Source: Eubacteriaceae bacterium | GTDB lineage: Bacteria > Bacillota > Clostridia > Peptostreptococcales > Anaerovoracaceae | Assembly: GCA_902362805.1 (NCBI GenBank) | Contig: CABIXY010000002.1 | Location: 434,001-498,000 of the forward strand | Direction: 5' to 3' | Length of the DNA stretch: 64,000 bases | Shown here: piece after piece, positions 15,407 to 24,052 of the stretch | Layout of the letters: every line of letters starts with the position of its first letter | Position numbering within the stretch: the first letter of the stretch is position 1 | Notes under the pieces: generated by a model | Told to the model about the DNA's origin: nothing | The model's input: the letters and a program-made list of their open reading frames with translations, nothing else | Database searches by the model: none | Made by a program: the position numbers and the translations under genes

Positions 15407-16756
15407 CTAGTTTTTGTTCTTTAATAGTTTTTCCAAGTCGCCAATTTCGCTCAGCAAGCTGAGTATGATGACTTTGTCGTGCAGTTCTATCTTTGTGGTT
15501 CCAGTCGGAATAATAACGTCTTTCCCTCTGTGAATAGCAGCAATCAGTACGCCGTCAGGCAGCTCCAGCTCTGCGAGAGGAACACCGATCATGGTCATAT
15601 GAGAGTGCGCGATGATTTCCATGATTTCAGCTTGTCCCTGAATCAATAGGGACGAAATGATTTTTTTCGATCCTTGAATAAATCGCAAAATATTGCTTGC
15701 TGTAATGTCAAGGGGATTCAGCACGACATCCACTCCCATGCGCTCGATGAGACCTTTATAACTTTCGTGACTGACTTTGGAAATGACGTCGGCAATTCCA
15801 TGCTGCTTGGCAGTCAATGCCAGAAGCAGATTTTCTTCGTCATAACCAGTGGCGGTTACGAAGGCATCCATTTCGTTCATATTTTCTTCTTCCAACAGGG
15901 AAATATCTGTTCCATCGCTGTGGAGGACCATGACATTATTCAAATGCGTGGATAGATAACGGCAACGCTCTTTGCTCTTTTCTACTAATTTTACGGCAGC
16001 TCCAAATTCTGAAAGCTTTTCTGCCAGATAAAACCCGGTCTTTCCGCCGCCTATGATCATAACCTTCTGAAGGTTCGTATAACGTCCTTTCTCGTGGACT
16101 TTTTTATTTAGGCTGATGATCTGGTCTTTTTCGCCCACAACGTAGAGAAAGTCCCCATTCTGTATATGGTCATTGCCATGAGGAATGATGACTTTGCCGT
16201 TTCTTGAGATAGCCGCGATCAACATATTGGGCAGATATTCTCCGACTTCGGGAATACTGCGGCCCACCAGCTTGGGAAATCGTTTTGAGGGGAACTCAAT
16301 GAGGGAAATTTTTCCACTGGTGAAGATTCCATTGCTCAAAGTATATTTTTCCGCTAAATATTTGTAAATTTCAACTGTAATCGCCAAATCTGGATTGATA
16401 ATTGAATCAATGTGCATGGTTTCTTTTATAAAATCAAACTGATTCATATATTCCGGTTCTCTGACTCTGGCGATGACATGCCTGCATCCCAGTTTTTTGG
16501 CAAAAGCAGAAATTACGATGTTGGTTTCGTCGTTATCCGTTACTGCCAGCAGATAGTGAAAGGTATTGATATTGGTGTTCTTAAGAACTGCAATATCTTT
16601 TGCATCTGCATTGATTGTCATGACATCAAGATGCTGTGACAGTTTATGTAGGACGTCCTCATTTTTGTCAATCATTGTAATCGCATAATCTCCGCCCAGC
16701 AGGGCTTCTGCGACTTTAAAGCCCAATTTGCCGGCGCCAACAATAGCAACGTTCAT
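15407..16756 (-). CDS. trkA: Trk system potassium uptake protein TrkA
   Basis: A 449-residue cytoplasmic regulator with two RCK_N + RCK_C modules. Each Rossmann fold begins with a dinucleotide-binding glycine motif (VGAGKLGFKVAEAL near residue 5, IGGGKTGFYLAEKL near 230). The acidic ends of beta-2 (MIDKNED, LVEKSKE) are as expected for NAD(H) binding. It gates TrkH channels. First gene of the leftward operon trkA-trkH-trkH-CBS. A promoter with an overlapping palindrome lies just upstream. Confidence 0.95.
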   Translation of the reverse strand: MNVAIVGAGKLGFKVAEALLGGDYAITMIDKNEDVLHKLSQHLDVMTINADAKDIAVLKNTNINTFHYLLAVTDNDETNIVISAFAKKLGCRHVIARVREPEYMNQFDFIKETMHIDSIINPDLAITVEIYKYLAEKYTLSNGIFTSGKISLIEFPSKRFPKLVGRSIPEVGEYLPNMLIAAISRNGKVIIPHGNDHIQNGDFLYVVGEKDQIISLNKKVHEKGRYTNLQKVMIIGGGKTGFYLAEKLSEFGAAVKLVEKSKERCRYLSTHLNNVMVLHSDGTDISLLEEENMNEMDAFVTATGYDEENLLLALTAKQHGIADVISKVSHESYKGLIERMGVDVVLNPLDITASNILRFIQGSKKIISSLLIQGQAEIMEIIAHSHMTMIGVPLAELELPDGVLIAAIHRGKDVIIPTGTTKIELHDKVIILSLLSEIGDLEKLLKNKN

Positions 16757-16788
16757 CTTTATATCCTCTTTATAATTTCAAAATTTTC

Positions 16789-16834
16789 GTGTAAGCACTT
16801 ACACTATTCTAATTCAAAACATTTGAATTTGCAA
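16789..16834 (-). promoter_or_regulatory. trkA promoter with overlapping palindromic operator
   Basis: On the minus strand TTGCAA (16834-16829), 17 bases and TAGAAT (16811-16806) form a promoter. The palindrome GTGTAAG-CA-CTTACAC (16789-16804) covers the expected transcription start near 16799, as for a repressor site. Confidence 0.6.
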
Positions 16835-16850
16835 GCGGTTTTGGAATTTG

Positions 16851-16975
16851 GTATAATGAACGCAAACGATCTTACAGCGTTGCTGCAAGGGAGCGTTCAT
16901 TGAATCATGTGCTACGGCTATATTCTCAAAGGAATGCACATGGTATAATGGTTCCAGAATCAAACAGCGTTGCCT
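16851..16975 (+). repeat. Hairpin/extended -10 repeat array B (one full unit, one truncated)
   Basis: Unit 1 begins GGTATAAT (16850-16857) with hairpin AATGAACGC (16855-16863) / GCGTTCATT (16893-16901). The second hairpin is CATGTGC (16906-16912) / GCACATG (16936-16942). Unit 2 begins TGGTATAATGGTTCC 92 bases after the first and has the loop motif ACAGCGTTGCC, but lacks its return arm. From 16976 a different GC-rich sequence runs to the next gene. With the trkA promoter this fills the 321-base gap. Confidence 0.85.
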
Positions 16976-17077
16976 TTTGTCCCGACTTTAGCCGGCAAGG
17001 CAAAACGGACAGCGAAGCGAGCTGGGCGCGCGTAGGAGTATTGCGCAGCATGTGCTGCCACAAGGGAGGGAATTCTA

Positions 17078-17680
17078 TTGAAAATTAAGAGATTTATAGG
17101 CGGAAGTCTGCTGAGTAATGGTTATGTGCTTTACGGACAGACAGGCGGGACCTGTTATATCATAGATCCAGGGTATCAACCTAAAAAATTTATCAACTTT
17201 GTGAAAGAGAATCAACTGACACCAAGAGGAATTATCTTGACCCATCTTCACCACGATCATGTTGGCGCTGCAGAAGCCGTGAGAGATGCTTTGGAGTGTT
17301 CGATTTTCATGCACGAGGAGGACGCTTTTGTATATAAAGGCGTGGTGGATCAGCGTATAAAAGCGGGGGACACCTTTGAACTAGATGATGAAGTCCTAGA
17401 AGTTTTGCATACGCCGGGACATACGAGAGGCAGTATCTGCATTATGGGAGCAAAAAGCAGAGTGTGCTTTACAGGAGACACGATCTTTGACACGGATTTG
17501 GGCAGGACAGATCTGGCGGGTGGTTCAGAAGCCGATATGAAACGTTCCATATGCGAGGTGGTCGATCTATGGGAAAATGACATCATGATTTATCCTGGCC
17601 ATGACGATGGCTGTACCATGAAGAAAGTTAGAATTTATAATACAGAATTTTTAGCATTGAGGGATGGAAATGAAAGATAA
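17078..17680 (+). CDS. MBL-fold metallo-hydrolase (glyoxalase II-like)
   Basis: A 200-residue metallo-beta-lactamase-fold enzyme. The metal motif is THLHHDHVGA (about 55-64), with further ligands at TPGHTRGS (about 110), FTGDTIF and the late PGHDDG. It resembles the YqgX/glyoxalase II group of thioester hydrolases, but the substrate is not determined. Translation starts at TTG 17078 with GGGAGGG 7 bases upstream. The 3' end overlaps the HAD phosphatase start by 11 bases. Confidence 0.88.
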   Translation: MKIKRFIGGSLLSNGYVLYGQTGGTCYIIDPGYQPKKFINFVKENQLTPRGIILTHLHHDHVGAAEAVRDALECSIFMHEEDAFVYKGVVDQRIKAGDTFELDDEVLEVLHTPGHTRGSICIMGAKSRVCFTGDTIFDTDLGRTDLAGGSEADMKRSICEVVDLWENDIMIYPGHDDGCTMKKVRIYNTEFLALRDGNER

Positions 17681-18500
17681 GAAAATAAGAATGGTGGCTC
17701 TGGACCTTGATGGAACCACGCTCAATAATCAAAAGGAAATATCGGCGCGGACCATGACTGCATTCAGAAAAGCGATGGAAAGCGGCGTGCATATCGTCGT
17801 TTCTACAGGTCGGACCTTTCAATCACTGCCAAAACAGCTTTTTAGCATCGAGGGATTGGAATATATTGTGACATCCAATGGCGCCCATGTAACAGAATTG
17901 GCCACGATGAAGACTATTTATGAAAACTACCTGACCTCTCATGCTGTTGAGGAAGTCGTAAGAGTGCTGCGAGGCACCGGCTTTTCTATCGAAACTTTTG
18001 TCGGAGGCAAAGCCTTTATCGACAAAGCGGAATACGAGGACGTCGTTGCCAATGGTTCCACTTACCGCGATGCGGAATACATCAAAAGCACGCGCAACCC
18101 GATCCCGCATATCTGTGATTACATGATTGAAAACAAGCATCAAATTGAGAATATCAGCATCAATTTTGAGCACATAGAAGAAAAAGAGAAATGGCAGCGG
18201 ATTCTAGAACAAATTGAGGGGATCACTTTGACTTCGTCCTTTCAACACAATTTTGAGATTGGCGGAGCCAATACCAGCAAGGCAGAAGCTTTGCGCTTTC
18301 TCATGAGGAGATTGGGTGTGAGTTCTGATGAGTTGATGGCCTGCGGAGACAGCCCTAATGATATGGAAATGATCAAACTGGCAGAAATCGGTGTGGTTGT
18401 CGGCAACGCGTCGGAGGAGATGAAATCCTTAGCAGATTATATCACAGATACCAACGACAATGACGGCGTAGCAAAAGCGATCGAGCATTTTGTTCTATAG
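17670..18500 (+). CDS. Cof-type HAD-superfamily phosphatase
   Basis: A 276-residue haloacid dehalogenase phosphatase with a C2-type cap. Motif I is ALDLDGTTL (nucleophile Asp in DLDGT), motif II VSTGR, motif III Lys in the SKAEAL segment and motif IV ACGDSPNDMEM. Such enzymes dephosphorylate sugar phosphates, FMN or similar metabolites; the exact substrate is unknown. I prefer ATG 17670 over ATG 17664 because GAGGGA lies 5 bases before it. It is followed by a terminator. Confidence 0.9.
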   Translation: MKDKKIRMVALDLDGTTLNNQKEISARTMTAFRKAMESGVHIVVSTGRTFQSLPKQLFSIEGLEYIVTSNGAHVTELATMKTIYENYLTSHAVEEVVRVLRGTGFSIETFVGGKAFIDKAEYEDVVANGSTYRDAEYIKSTRNPIPHICDYMIENKHQIENISINFEHIEEKEKWQRILEQIEGITLTSSFQHNFEIGGANTSKAEALRFLMRRLGVSSDELMACGDSPNDMEMIKLAEIGVVVGNASEEMKSLADYITDTNDNDGVAKAIEHFVL

Positions 18501-18519
18501 ACTGTGCTATCGCTTTCAG

Positions 18520-18552
18520 ACAGGAGTCACTTTTGGTGGTTCCTGTTTTTTT
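18520..18552 (+). terminator. Terminator after the HAD phosphatase
   Basis: ACAGGA ... CAC-loop-GTG ... TCCTGT hairpin with an internal mismatch, followed by a T-run. Confidence 0.75.
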
Positions 18553-18564
18553 GCGATCAATATA

Positions 18565-18593
18565 TTGACATATATTGTAAAATGTAGTAAATT
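18565..18593 (+). promoter_or_regulatory. Promoter of the yraN-yifB-dprA operon
   Basis: TTGACA (18565-18570), a 17-base spacer and TAAATT (18588-18593). Confidence 0.65.
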
Positions 18594-18638
18594 AAATATA
18601 TAAATAGTAAAATTTTACAAATGGAGACGCACAAGAAG

Positions 18639-18971
18639 ATGTATGATAGAAAGTTAATTGGAGATGCAGGAGAAGACTTTGCTGCCAAAATTTTGACCAT
18701 GCAAGGTTATCAGATATTGGAACGGAAATATCGATCTAAAGCAGGAGAAATCGATATCATTGCAGAGAAGAGTGATGAACTGATCTTTGTCGAAGTAAAG
18801 ACCAGGAAGTCTGTAAACTTTGGGACACCAGCAGAATCGGTGACGCTGGAAAAACAGAGACACATCAGAAACACTGCCTCTTACTATCTTAAATCACATG
18901 GGAGAAACGGCGGCTTTGTCAGCTTTCAAGTGATAGAAATTCTGTTTAACCAGATTGAAAACGCATTTTGA
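18639..18971 (+). CDS. YraN family (UPF0102) nuclease-like protein
   Basis: A 110-residue protein of the UPF0102/YraN family with a restriction-endonuclease-like fold. Visible motifs are GDAGEDFAAKIL at the N-terminus, KAGEIDIIA and FVEVKTRKS (the D..ExK active-site pattern). It lies directly before yifB and dprA, as often seen in Firmicutes, and is thought to act in DNA uptake or processing. I chose ATG 18639 (GGAG 12 bases upstream); ATG 18621, six codons earlier, has no ribosome site. Confidence 0.85.
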   Translation: MYDRKLIGDAGEDFAAKILTMQGYQILERKYRSKAGEIDIIAEKSDELIFVEVKTRKSVNFGTPAESVTLEKQRHIRNTASYYLKSHGRNGGFVSFQVIEILFNQIENAF

Positions 18972-18983
18972 GAGGAGCAGAAG

Positions 18984-20519
18984 ATGTTATCAAAGACTAT
19001 TTCTGCAGCGGTACATGGTATCGATGCAGTACCTATTACCGTTGAAACAGACATTTGTAAAGGAATGCCCGTAATGAACATCGTCGGGTTAGGTGATAGG
19101 ACCGTAAAAGAAGCAAGAGAAAGAATTCGTGCAGCTATCTGTAATTCCGGCCTGCAGTATCCGATGGGCAGAATTACAATTAACATGTCGCCCGCGGGAA
19201 TGCGTAAACGGGGAAGTCATTTTGATCTGGCTATGATGATGGGCATCTTAGCATCTTCAAAACAGGTTTTTGACCGCAGTTTGGAGGATTATGGCTTTAT
19301 CGGCGAGTTGTCCTTAGACGGCTGCGTAAAACAATGTGATGGCATTCTGCCAATGGTCACGGCGCTGAGAAAACAGGGGTTAAAAAATGTAATGATCCCT
19401 AAGGCGAACAGAGAGGAAGCGGCGCTAGTGAATGGAATCAATCTTCTGCCAGTAGAATCTATCGCTGAGGTCCTCGATCATTTCAATTTAAAGTGTGCAA
19501 TAGCACCCTATTGTCATGATCCTTTGGATTCAGACACGATGCCGGATGAAAAAGAAATATTAAATTTTGCTGACGTCAAAGGGCAGGAAAATGTTAAACG
19601 GGCAATCACAGTAGCTGTAGCAGGCGGTCACGGCATATTGATGGTAGGCAGTCCATCTACGGGGAAAACTATGATTTCAGAGAGAATTCCGTCCATCATG
19701 CCAAAGATGAATCGCGATGAAATCATCGAAACGACGATGATCTACTCTGTGGCTGGTTTGCTCAATGAAGGACAGCCCTATATCTGCAGACGCCCTTTCA
19801 GGCAGCCTCATCATAAGATTACGGCGGCAGGACTTCTGGGCGGAGGCGCCTTTCCGAGACCGGGGGAAATCACACTGGCAGATAAGGGGGTACTATTTTT
19901 GGATGAAATCGGAGAATTTGACAAAAATATCATCGACACCTTACGCATCCCATTGGAGAAGAAAAAAATTTCTCTCATCAGAAAAGGAGAATCCTACGTA
20001 TATCCAGCAGATTTCATGCTTGTCGCTGCAACAAACCCTTGCAAATGCGGTTATTATGGTGATGCTGTTCATGAGTGTGTGTGCCGTCCAGCGGAAATTA
20101 GCAGCTATCAATCTCACCTGACTGGTCCTATTATGGATCGAATTGATATGCACATCAGACTTTTACCAGTAGATTACAACGACCTCAATTGCCAGACTGC
20201 CGAATCTTCCGAAGAGATGAAGCAGAAAATTGAATTTGCAAGGGAAATTCAACACAGACGCTATCAAGGCAGAAGCATTACCTTGAACCATCAGCTGGAC
20301 GACCATCTGATAGAGGAATTTGCCTTTCTCAGCAAAGAACAAAGCCAGATGTTGGAACAGGCGTACAGTAGATTTCAACTAAATCCGAGAACTGTGCTGA
20401 AAATCCGGAAGATGGCAAGAACTGTAGCTGATTTGGATGGAGACGATGACATTCAGAACAAACATTTGGCAGAAGCACTGCAATACAGGGAGAAATTACT
20501 ATGCAAGGAAAACTTTTGA
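18984..20519 (+). CDS. YifB/ComM-family Mg-chelatase-like AAA+ ATPase
   Basis: A 511-residue protein. An N-terminal ChlI-like (Lon protease-fold) domain (about 1-180, GLGDRTVKEARERIRAA, INMSPAGMRKRGSHFDLAM) is followed by an AAA+ module. Walker A is VGSPSTGKTM, Walker B LFLDEIGEFD, and the Mg-chelatase pattern is RPFRQPHHKIT. A CxCGYYGD zinc-type segment (TNPCKCGYYGD) is present. ComM homologues are hexameric helicases that extend heteroduplex during natural transformation. It overlaps dprA by 19 bases, supporting a DNA-uptake role. Confidence 0.9.
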   Translation: MLSKTISAAVHGIDAVPITVETDICKGMPVMNIVGLGDRTVKEARERIRAAICNSGLQYPMGRITINMSPAGMRKRGSHFDLAMMMGILASSKQVFDRSLEDYGFIGELSLDGCVKQCDGILPMVTALRKQGLKNVMIPKANREEAALVNGINLLPVESIAEVLDHFNLKCAIAPYCHDPLDSDTMPDEKEILNFADVKGQENVKRAITVAVAGGHGILMVGSPSTGKTMISERIPSIMPKMNRDEIIETTMIYSVAGLLNEGQPYICRRPFRQPHHKITAAGLLGGGAFPRPGEITLADKGVLFLDEIGEFDKNIIDTLRIPLEKKKISLIRKGESYVYPADFMLVAATNPCKCGYYGDAVHECVCRPAEISSYQSHLTGPIMDRIDMHIRLLPVDYNDLNCQTAESSEEMKQKIEFAREIQHRRYQGRSITLNHQLDDHLIEEFAFLSKEQSQMLEQAYSRFQLNPRTVLKIRKMARTVADLDGDDDIQNKHLAEALQYREKLLCKENF

Positions 20520-21355
20520 TAGATGACGACAAATTTCCCCAGATTTTGAGGGACTTCGTGCCTGATCTGGGTGTATTATATTTTGAGGGTGACCCTGGAC
20601 TGCTGCAAAATAGGTGTATCGCCATCGTGGGCAGCAGAAAATGCACCCAATATGGCAAGACCGTAGCGAAGACGATTGGCAGGCGGGCAGCGGAAAACGG
20701 CGTGACGGTGGTCAGTGGTTTGGCGAAGGGAATCGATACGGCAGGACATCTGGGAGCACTGGAGGCGGGCGGCAAAACAATCGCCGTCTTAGGTGGTGGT
20801 ACCGATCATTTTTATCCGCCGGAAAACCGGAAGCTGCAGCAACGAATCGCCAGAGAAGGTCTGCTTTTATCTGAACATGAACCAGGTTACATCGCCAGAT
20901 CTTACGACTTCCCCAAAAGAAACCGGCTGATCAGCGCTTTGGCAGAAAGTGTGGTCGTCGTGGAAGCGCCAAATCGAAGCGGCGCTTTGATCACAGCAGA
21001 ATGTGCAGAAGAACAAGGTAAGAACCTCTATGCCGTTCCGGGAAATATTACCAGTTATTATAGTTTTGGAACAAATCAACTGATTCGAGAGAACACGACG
21101 CCTCTCATCCTGATAGACGATATTTTCCTAGATTTGAATATTTCTCCCTATATAAAGGAAGATAATCTATTAGACTTGGGAGAGGACGAAAGAAAGGTTT
21201 TTGAAGTGATTAAAAATTGCGGAGAAGTCACAATAGATGAAATATATCACAAAACGAACATAAAACCATCGGAAATTAATGGTATAATCACAATTCTAGA
21301 AATGAAAGGAATAATTTTTTCGTCTTTAGGGAAAGTTTTTGTTGCAAAATTCTGA
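20501..21355 (+). CDS. dprA: DNA-processing protein DprA
   Basis: A 284-residue DprA/Smf protein that loads RecA on incoming single-stranded DNA. The Rossmann-like core has IVGSRKCTQYGK, SGLAKGIDTAGHLGAL, GGGTDHFYPPEN, FPKRNRLISALA and the C-terminal part NRSGALITAECA. A C-terminal winged-helix segment (LGEDERKVFEVI ... ITILEMKGII) follows. The start overlaps yifB by 19 bases. With comEC elsewhere in the window, it indicates transformation machinery. Confidence 0.94.
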   Translation: MQGKLLIDDDKFPQILRDFVPDLGVLYFEGDPGLLQNRCIAIVGSRKCTQYGKTVAKTIGRRAAENGVTVVSGLAKGIDTAGHLGALEAGGKTIAVLGGGTDHFYPPENRKLQQRIAREGLLLSEHEPGYIARSYDFPKRNRLISALAESVVVVEAPNRSGALITAECAEEQGKNLYAVPGNITSYYSFGTNQLIRENTTPLILIDDIFLDLNISPYIKEDNLLDLGEDERKVFEVIKNCGEVTIDEIYHKTNIKPSEINGIITILEMKGIIFSSLGKVFVAKF

Positions 21356-21414
21356 TAATGCTAATACAATATAGGATTGTAACATTAATATAACGAAAGA
21401 GTGCGGGAGGAAAA

Positions 21415-23472
21415 ATGGCAACTGCGAAAAAAACATTAGTCATAGTGGAATCACCATCAAAGGCCAAAACCATTGGCAAATATCTTGGTGCAAACTATAA
21501 AGTCATCGCTTCTGTCGGGCATGTAAGGGATTTGCCCAAAAGCAAATTGGGAATCGACATCGAAAACGATTTTGAACCACAGTACATTCCCATCAGAGGC
21601 AAGGGGGATATTATCAAGGAACTCAGAAAAGAAGCAAAGAAAGCTTCTAAAGTATATTTGGCAACTGACCCGGACCGTGAAGGAGAAGCAATTTCGTGGC
21701 ATCTTGCGAATCTGCTTGGGATTGATTTAGACACGCCCTGCAGAATTGTATTTAACGAAATTATCAAAAGCTCCATTAAAGAAGCAATCAAACATCCGAG
21801 AAAAATTGACCTGAATTTGGTCGATGCGCAGCAGGCGCGCCGTGTATTAGACAGGCTGGTAGGATATCAGATCAGTCCTCTTTTGTGGAGAAAGGTCAGA
21901 AAAGGCCTATCCGCTGGAAGGGTACAGTCGGCAGCGCTAAAAATTATCTGTGACCGTGAGAAAGAAATACGAGATTTTGACCCGGAGGAATACTGGACGA
22001 TCACGGCCGAATTTAAAAAAGGGAAGAAGTTTACAGCCAAGCTGATGGAATTCAAAAAGAAAAAGCTGGTTGTTGAAAATAAAGAACAAAATGATAATAT
22101 CTTAGCGGAATTAAATGCTGGAAGATACACTGTTGCAGCGCTGAATCAGAAAGAACGAATAAAGAAACCTTTCGCCCCATTTACGACTAGCAGCATGCAG
22201 CAGGAGGCTTCTACGAAGTTGAATTTCAATACCAAAAAGACCATGATGGTTGCACAGCAGCTTTACGAAGGCGTTGAGATTAAAGGACAAGGTACGGTCG
22301 GACTGATCACGTATCTGAGAACTGACTCTGTGAGAATTTCAGATGAAGCCAAGGCGGCTGCAGCGTCTTTTATTACAGATAAATACGGGAAAGAATATTT
22401 AGGAAATAACGTTTATTCCAATAAGAAGAAGGACATCCAGGATGCACATGAAGCCATCAGGCCGAGTAACATTTCCCTGGACCCTGAATCAATCAAAGAA
22501 TCCCTTTCTAACGAACAGTTTAAGCTGTACAGGTTGATTTGGTGCCGGTTTATGGCCAGCCAGATGACAGCTGCTAAATTTGACAATCTGCAGGTAGAAA
22601 TAGAAAACGGAGATTATACTTTCAAAACGACAGGATCAAAATTACTGTTTGACGGTTATCAAAGGGTGTACAAGAATAGTACAGATGAAGATAAAGATAA
22701 GATTCTGCCTGCCTTAGAAAAGGGAGAACTGCTGGAGGTGGTGAGTCTCGGCGGAGAACAGAACTTCACTCAGCCGCCGGCAAGATATACCGAAGCCAGC
22801 TTGGTCAAAGAGCTGGAAGAGAAAAATATCGGCAGACCGAGTACCTATGCGCCCATTGTGGGCACTCTATCGGAGAGGAAGTATGTGACGAGAGAGAAAA
22901 AGTCACTAGTTCCTACTGAATTGGGTTTTCTGGTTACAGGTCTGATGGAAGAATACTTCAAAGAAATTGTCGATGCTAATTTTACGGCTGCAATGGAAGA
23001 CAAGCTGGATGATGTCGAAATCAAAGATCTAGAATGGAAAAGAGTAATCCGTGATTTTTACGGTCCTTTTGAAAAAGAGTTGGAAGTTGCAGACAATGCA
23101 ATAGAAAAGGTGACAGTGGAAGACCAACCGACGGGAGAAACCTGTGAGCTGTGTGGAAAGCCCATGGTATTGAAAATGGGTCGTTTTGGTGAATTTATCG
23201 CTTGCTCTGGCTATCCAGAATGCAAGAACACCAAACCTATTGTAAAGACTATCGACGTAAAATGTCCGAAATGCGGCAAGGACATCGTAGCACGAAAGAG
23301 TAAAAAAGGAAAACTCTTCTATGGCTGCAGCGGCTATCCGGATTGCGATCAGTCTTTCTGGTACAAACCAGTCAACAAAAAATGTCCAAAGTGCGGTGCA
23401 CTTTTAATTGAAAAGAAAACAAAGGCAGGCAATTTGGCTTGCTCTAATGCTGAATGTGACTACAAAGAGTAG
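21415..23472 (+). CDS. topA: DNA topoisomerase I
   Basis: A 685-residue type IA topoisomerase relaxing negative supercoils. It has an N-terminal Toprim domain ([28 protein letters not shown]) and the catalytic tyrosine in [14 protein letters not shown]. Three C-terminal four-cysteine zinc ribbons follow (starting [20 protein letters not shown] and [10 protein letters not shown]). A GGGAGG site precedes ATG 21415. It sits between dprA and hslV in the usual Firmicutes order, but trmFO and xerC, often found between topA and hslV, are absent. Confidence 0.97.
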   Translation: MATAKKTLVIVESPSKAKTIGKYLGANYKVIASVGHVRDLPKSKLGIDIENDFEPQYIPIRGKGDIIKELRKEAKKASKVYLATDPDREGEAISWHLANLLGIDLDTPCRIVFNEIIKSSIKEAIKHPRKIDLNLVDAQQARRVLDRLVGYQISPLLWRKVRKGLSAGRVQSAALKIICDREKEIRDFDPEEYWTITAEFKKGKKFTAKLMEFKKKKLVVENKEQNDNILAELNAGRYTVAALNQKERIKKPFAPFTTSSMQQEASTKLNFNTKKTMMVAQQLYEGVEIKGQGTVGLITYLRTDSVRISDEAKAAAASFITDKYGKEYLGNNVYSNKKKDIQDAHEAIRPSNISLDPESIKESLSNEQFKLYRLIWCRFMASQMTAAKFDNLQVEIENGDYTFKTTGSKLLFDGYQRVYKNSTDEDKDKILPALEKGELLEVVSLGGEQNFTQPPARYTEASLVKELEEKNIGRPSTYAPIVGTLSERKYVTREKKSLVPTELGFLVTGLMEEYFKEIVDANFTAAMEDKLDDVEIKDLEWKRVIRDFYGPFEKELEVADNAIEKVTVEDQPTGETCELCGKPMVLKMGRFGEFIACSGYPECKNTKPIVKTIDVKCPKCGKDIVARKSKKGKLFYGCSGYPDCDQSFWYKPVNKKCPKCGALLIEKKTKAGNLACSNAECDYKE

Positions 23473-23500
23473 CCTGAAAGGAATAATGGAGGTAGAGAAA

Positions 23501-24040
23501 ATGGTAGAATTTCATGCAACCACAATATGCGCTGTCAGAAGAGGCCCTGACGATATCGCCATCGGCGGAGACGGACAGGTCACAATGGGTGAGACAGCCA
23601 TTATGAAAAATGGAGCAAAAAAAGTAAAAAAGATTTTTAAAAATCAGGTGTTGACTGGATTTGCAGGTTCTGTAGCTGATGCTTTTTCGCTGACTGAGAA
23701 ATTTGAAAAAAAATTAGAAGAGCACGGCGGCAATCTGAAAAGGGCAGCCGTAGATCTCGCGCAGCTTTGGCGTTCTGATAAGGGCATGAGAAGTCTGGAG
23801 GCTTTGATGATCGTAGTGGACAAGGATGATTTGCTGGTCGTATCAGGAAATGGCGAAGTCATTGTTCCCGATCAGGACTTTGTAGCAATCGGTTCTGGCG
23901 GAAACTTCGCATATTCAGCGGCCAACGCTTTATTTAATCATACAGAGATGAGCGCAGAAGAAATCGTAAAGGAATCATTGAAAATTGCATCTTCAATCTG
24001 CGTATATACCAATGATAACATCACGGTAGAAAAGTTATAA
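23501..24040 (+). CDS. hslV: ATP-dependent protease peptidase subunit HslV (ClpQ)
   Basis: A 179-residue proteasome-like peptidase. The start [14 protein letters not shown] places the catalytic threonine after a five- or six-residue propeptide, as in Bacillus Clp[16 protein letters not shown] and [14 protein letters not shown] are typical. I chose ATG 23501 (GGAGG 8 bases upstream); ATG 23486 is possible. It forms the two-component protease with HslU, encoded 12 bases downstream. Confidence 0.95.
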   Translation: MVEFHATTICAVRRGPDDIAIGGDGQVTMGETAIMKNGAKKVKKIFKNQVLTGFAGSVADAFSLTEKFEKKLEEHGGNLKRAAVDLAQLWRSDKGMRSLEALMIVVDKDDLLVVSGNGEVIVPDQDFVAIGSGGNFAYSAANALFNHTEMSAEEIVKESLKIASSICVYTNDNITVEKL

Positions 24041-24052
24041 GGGGGAAGAATC

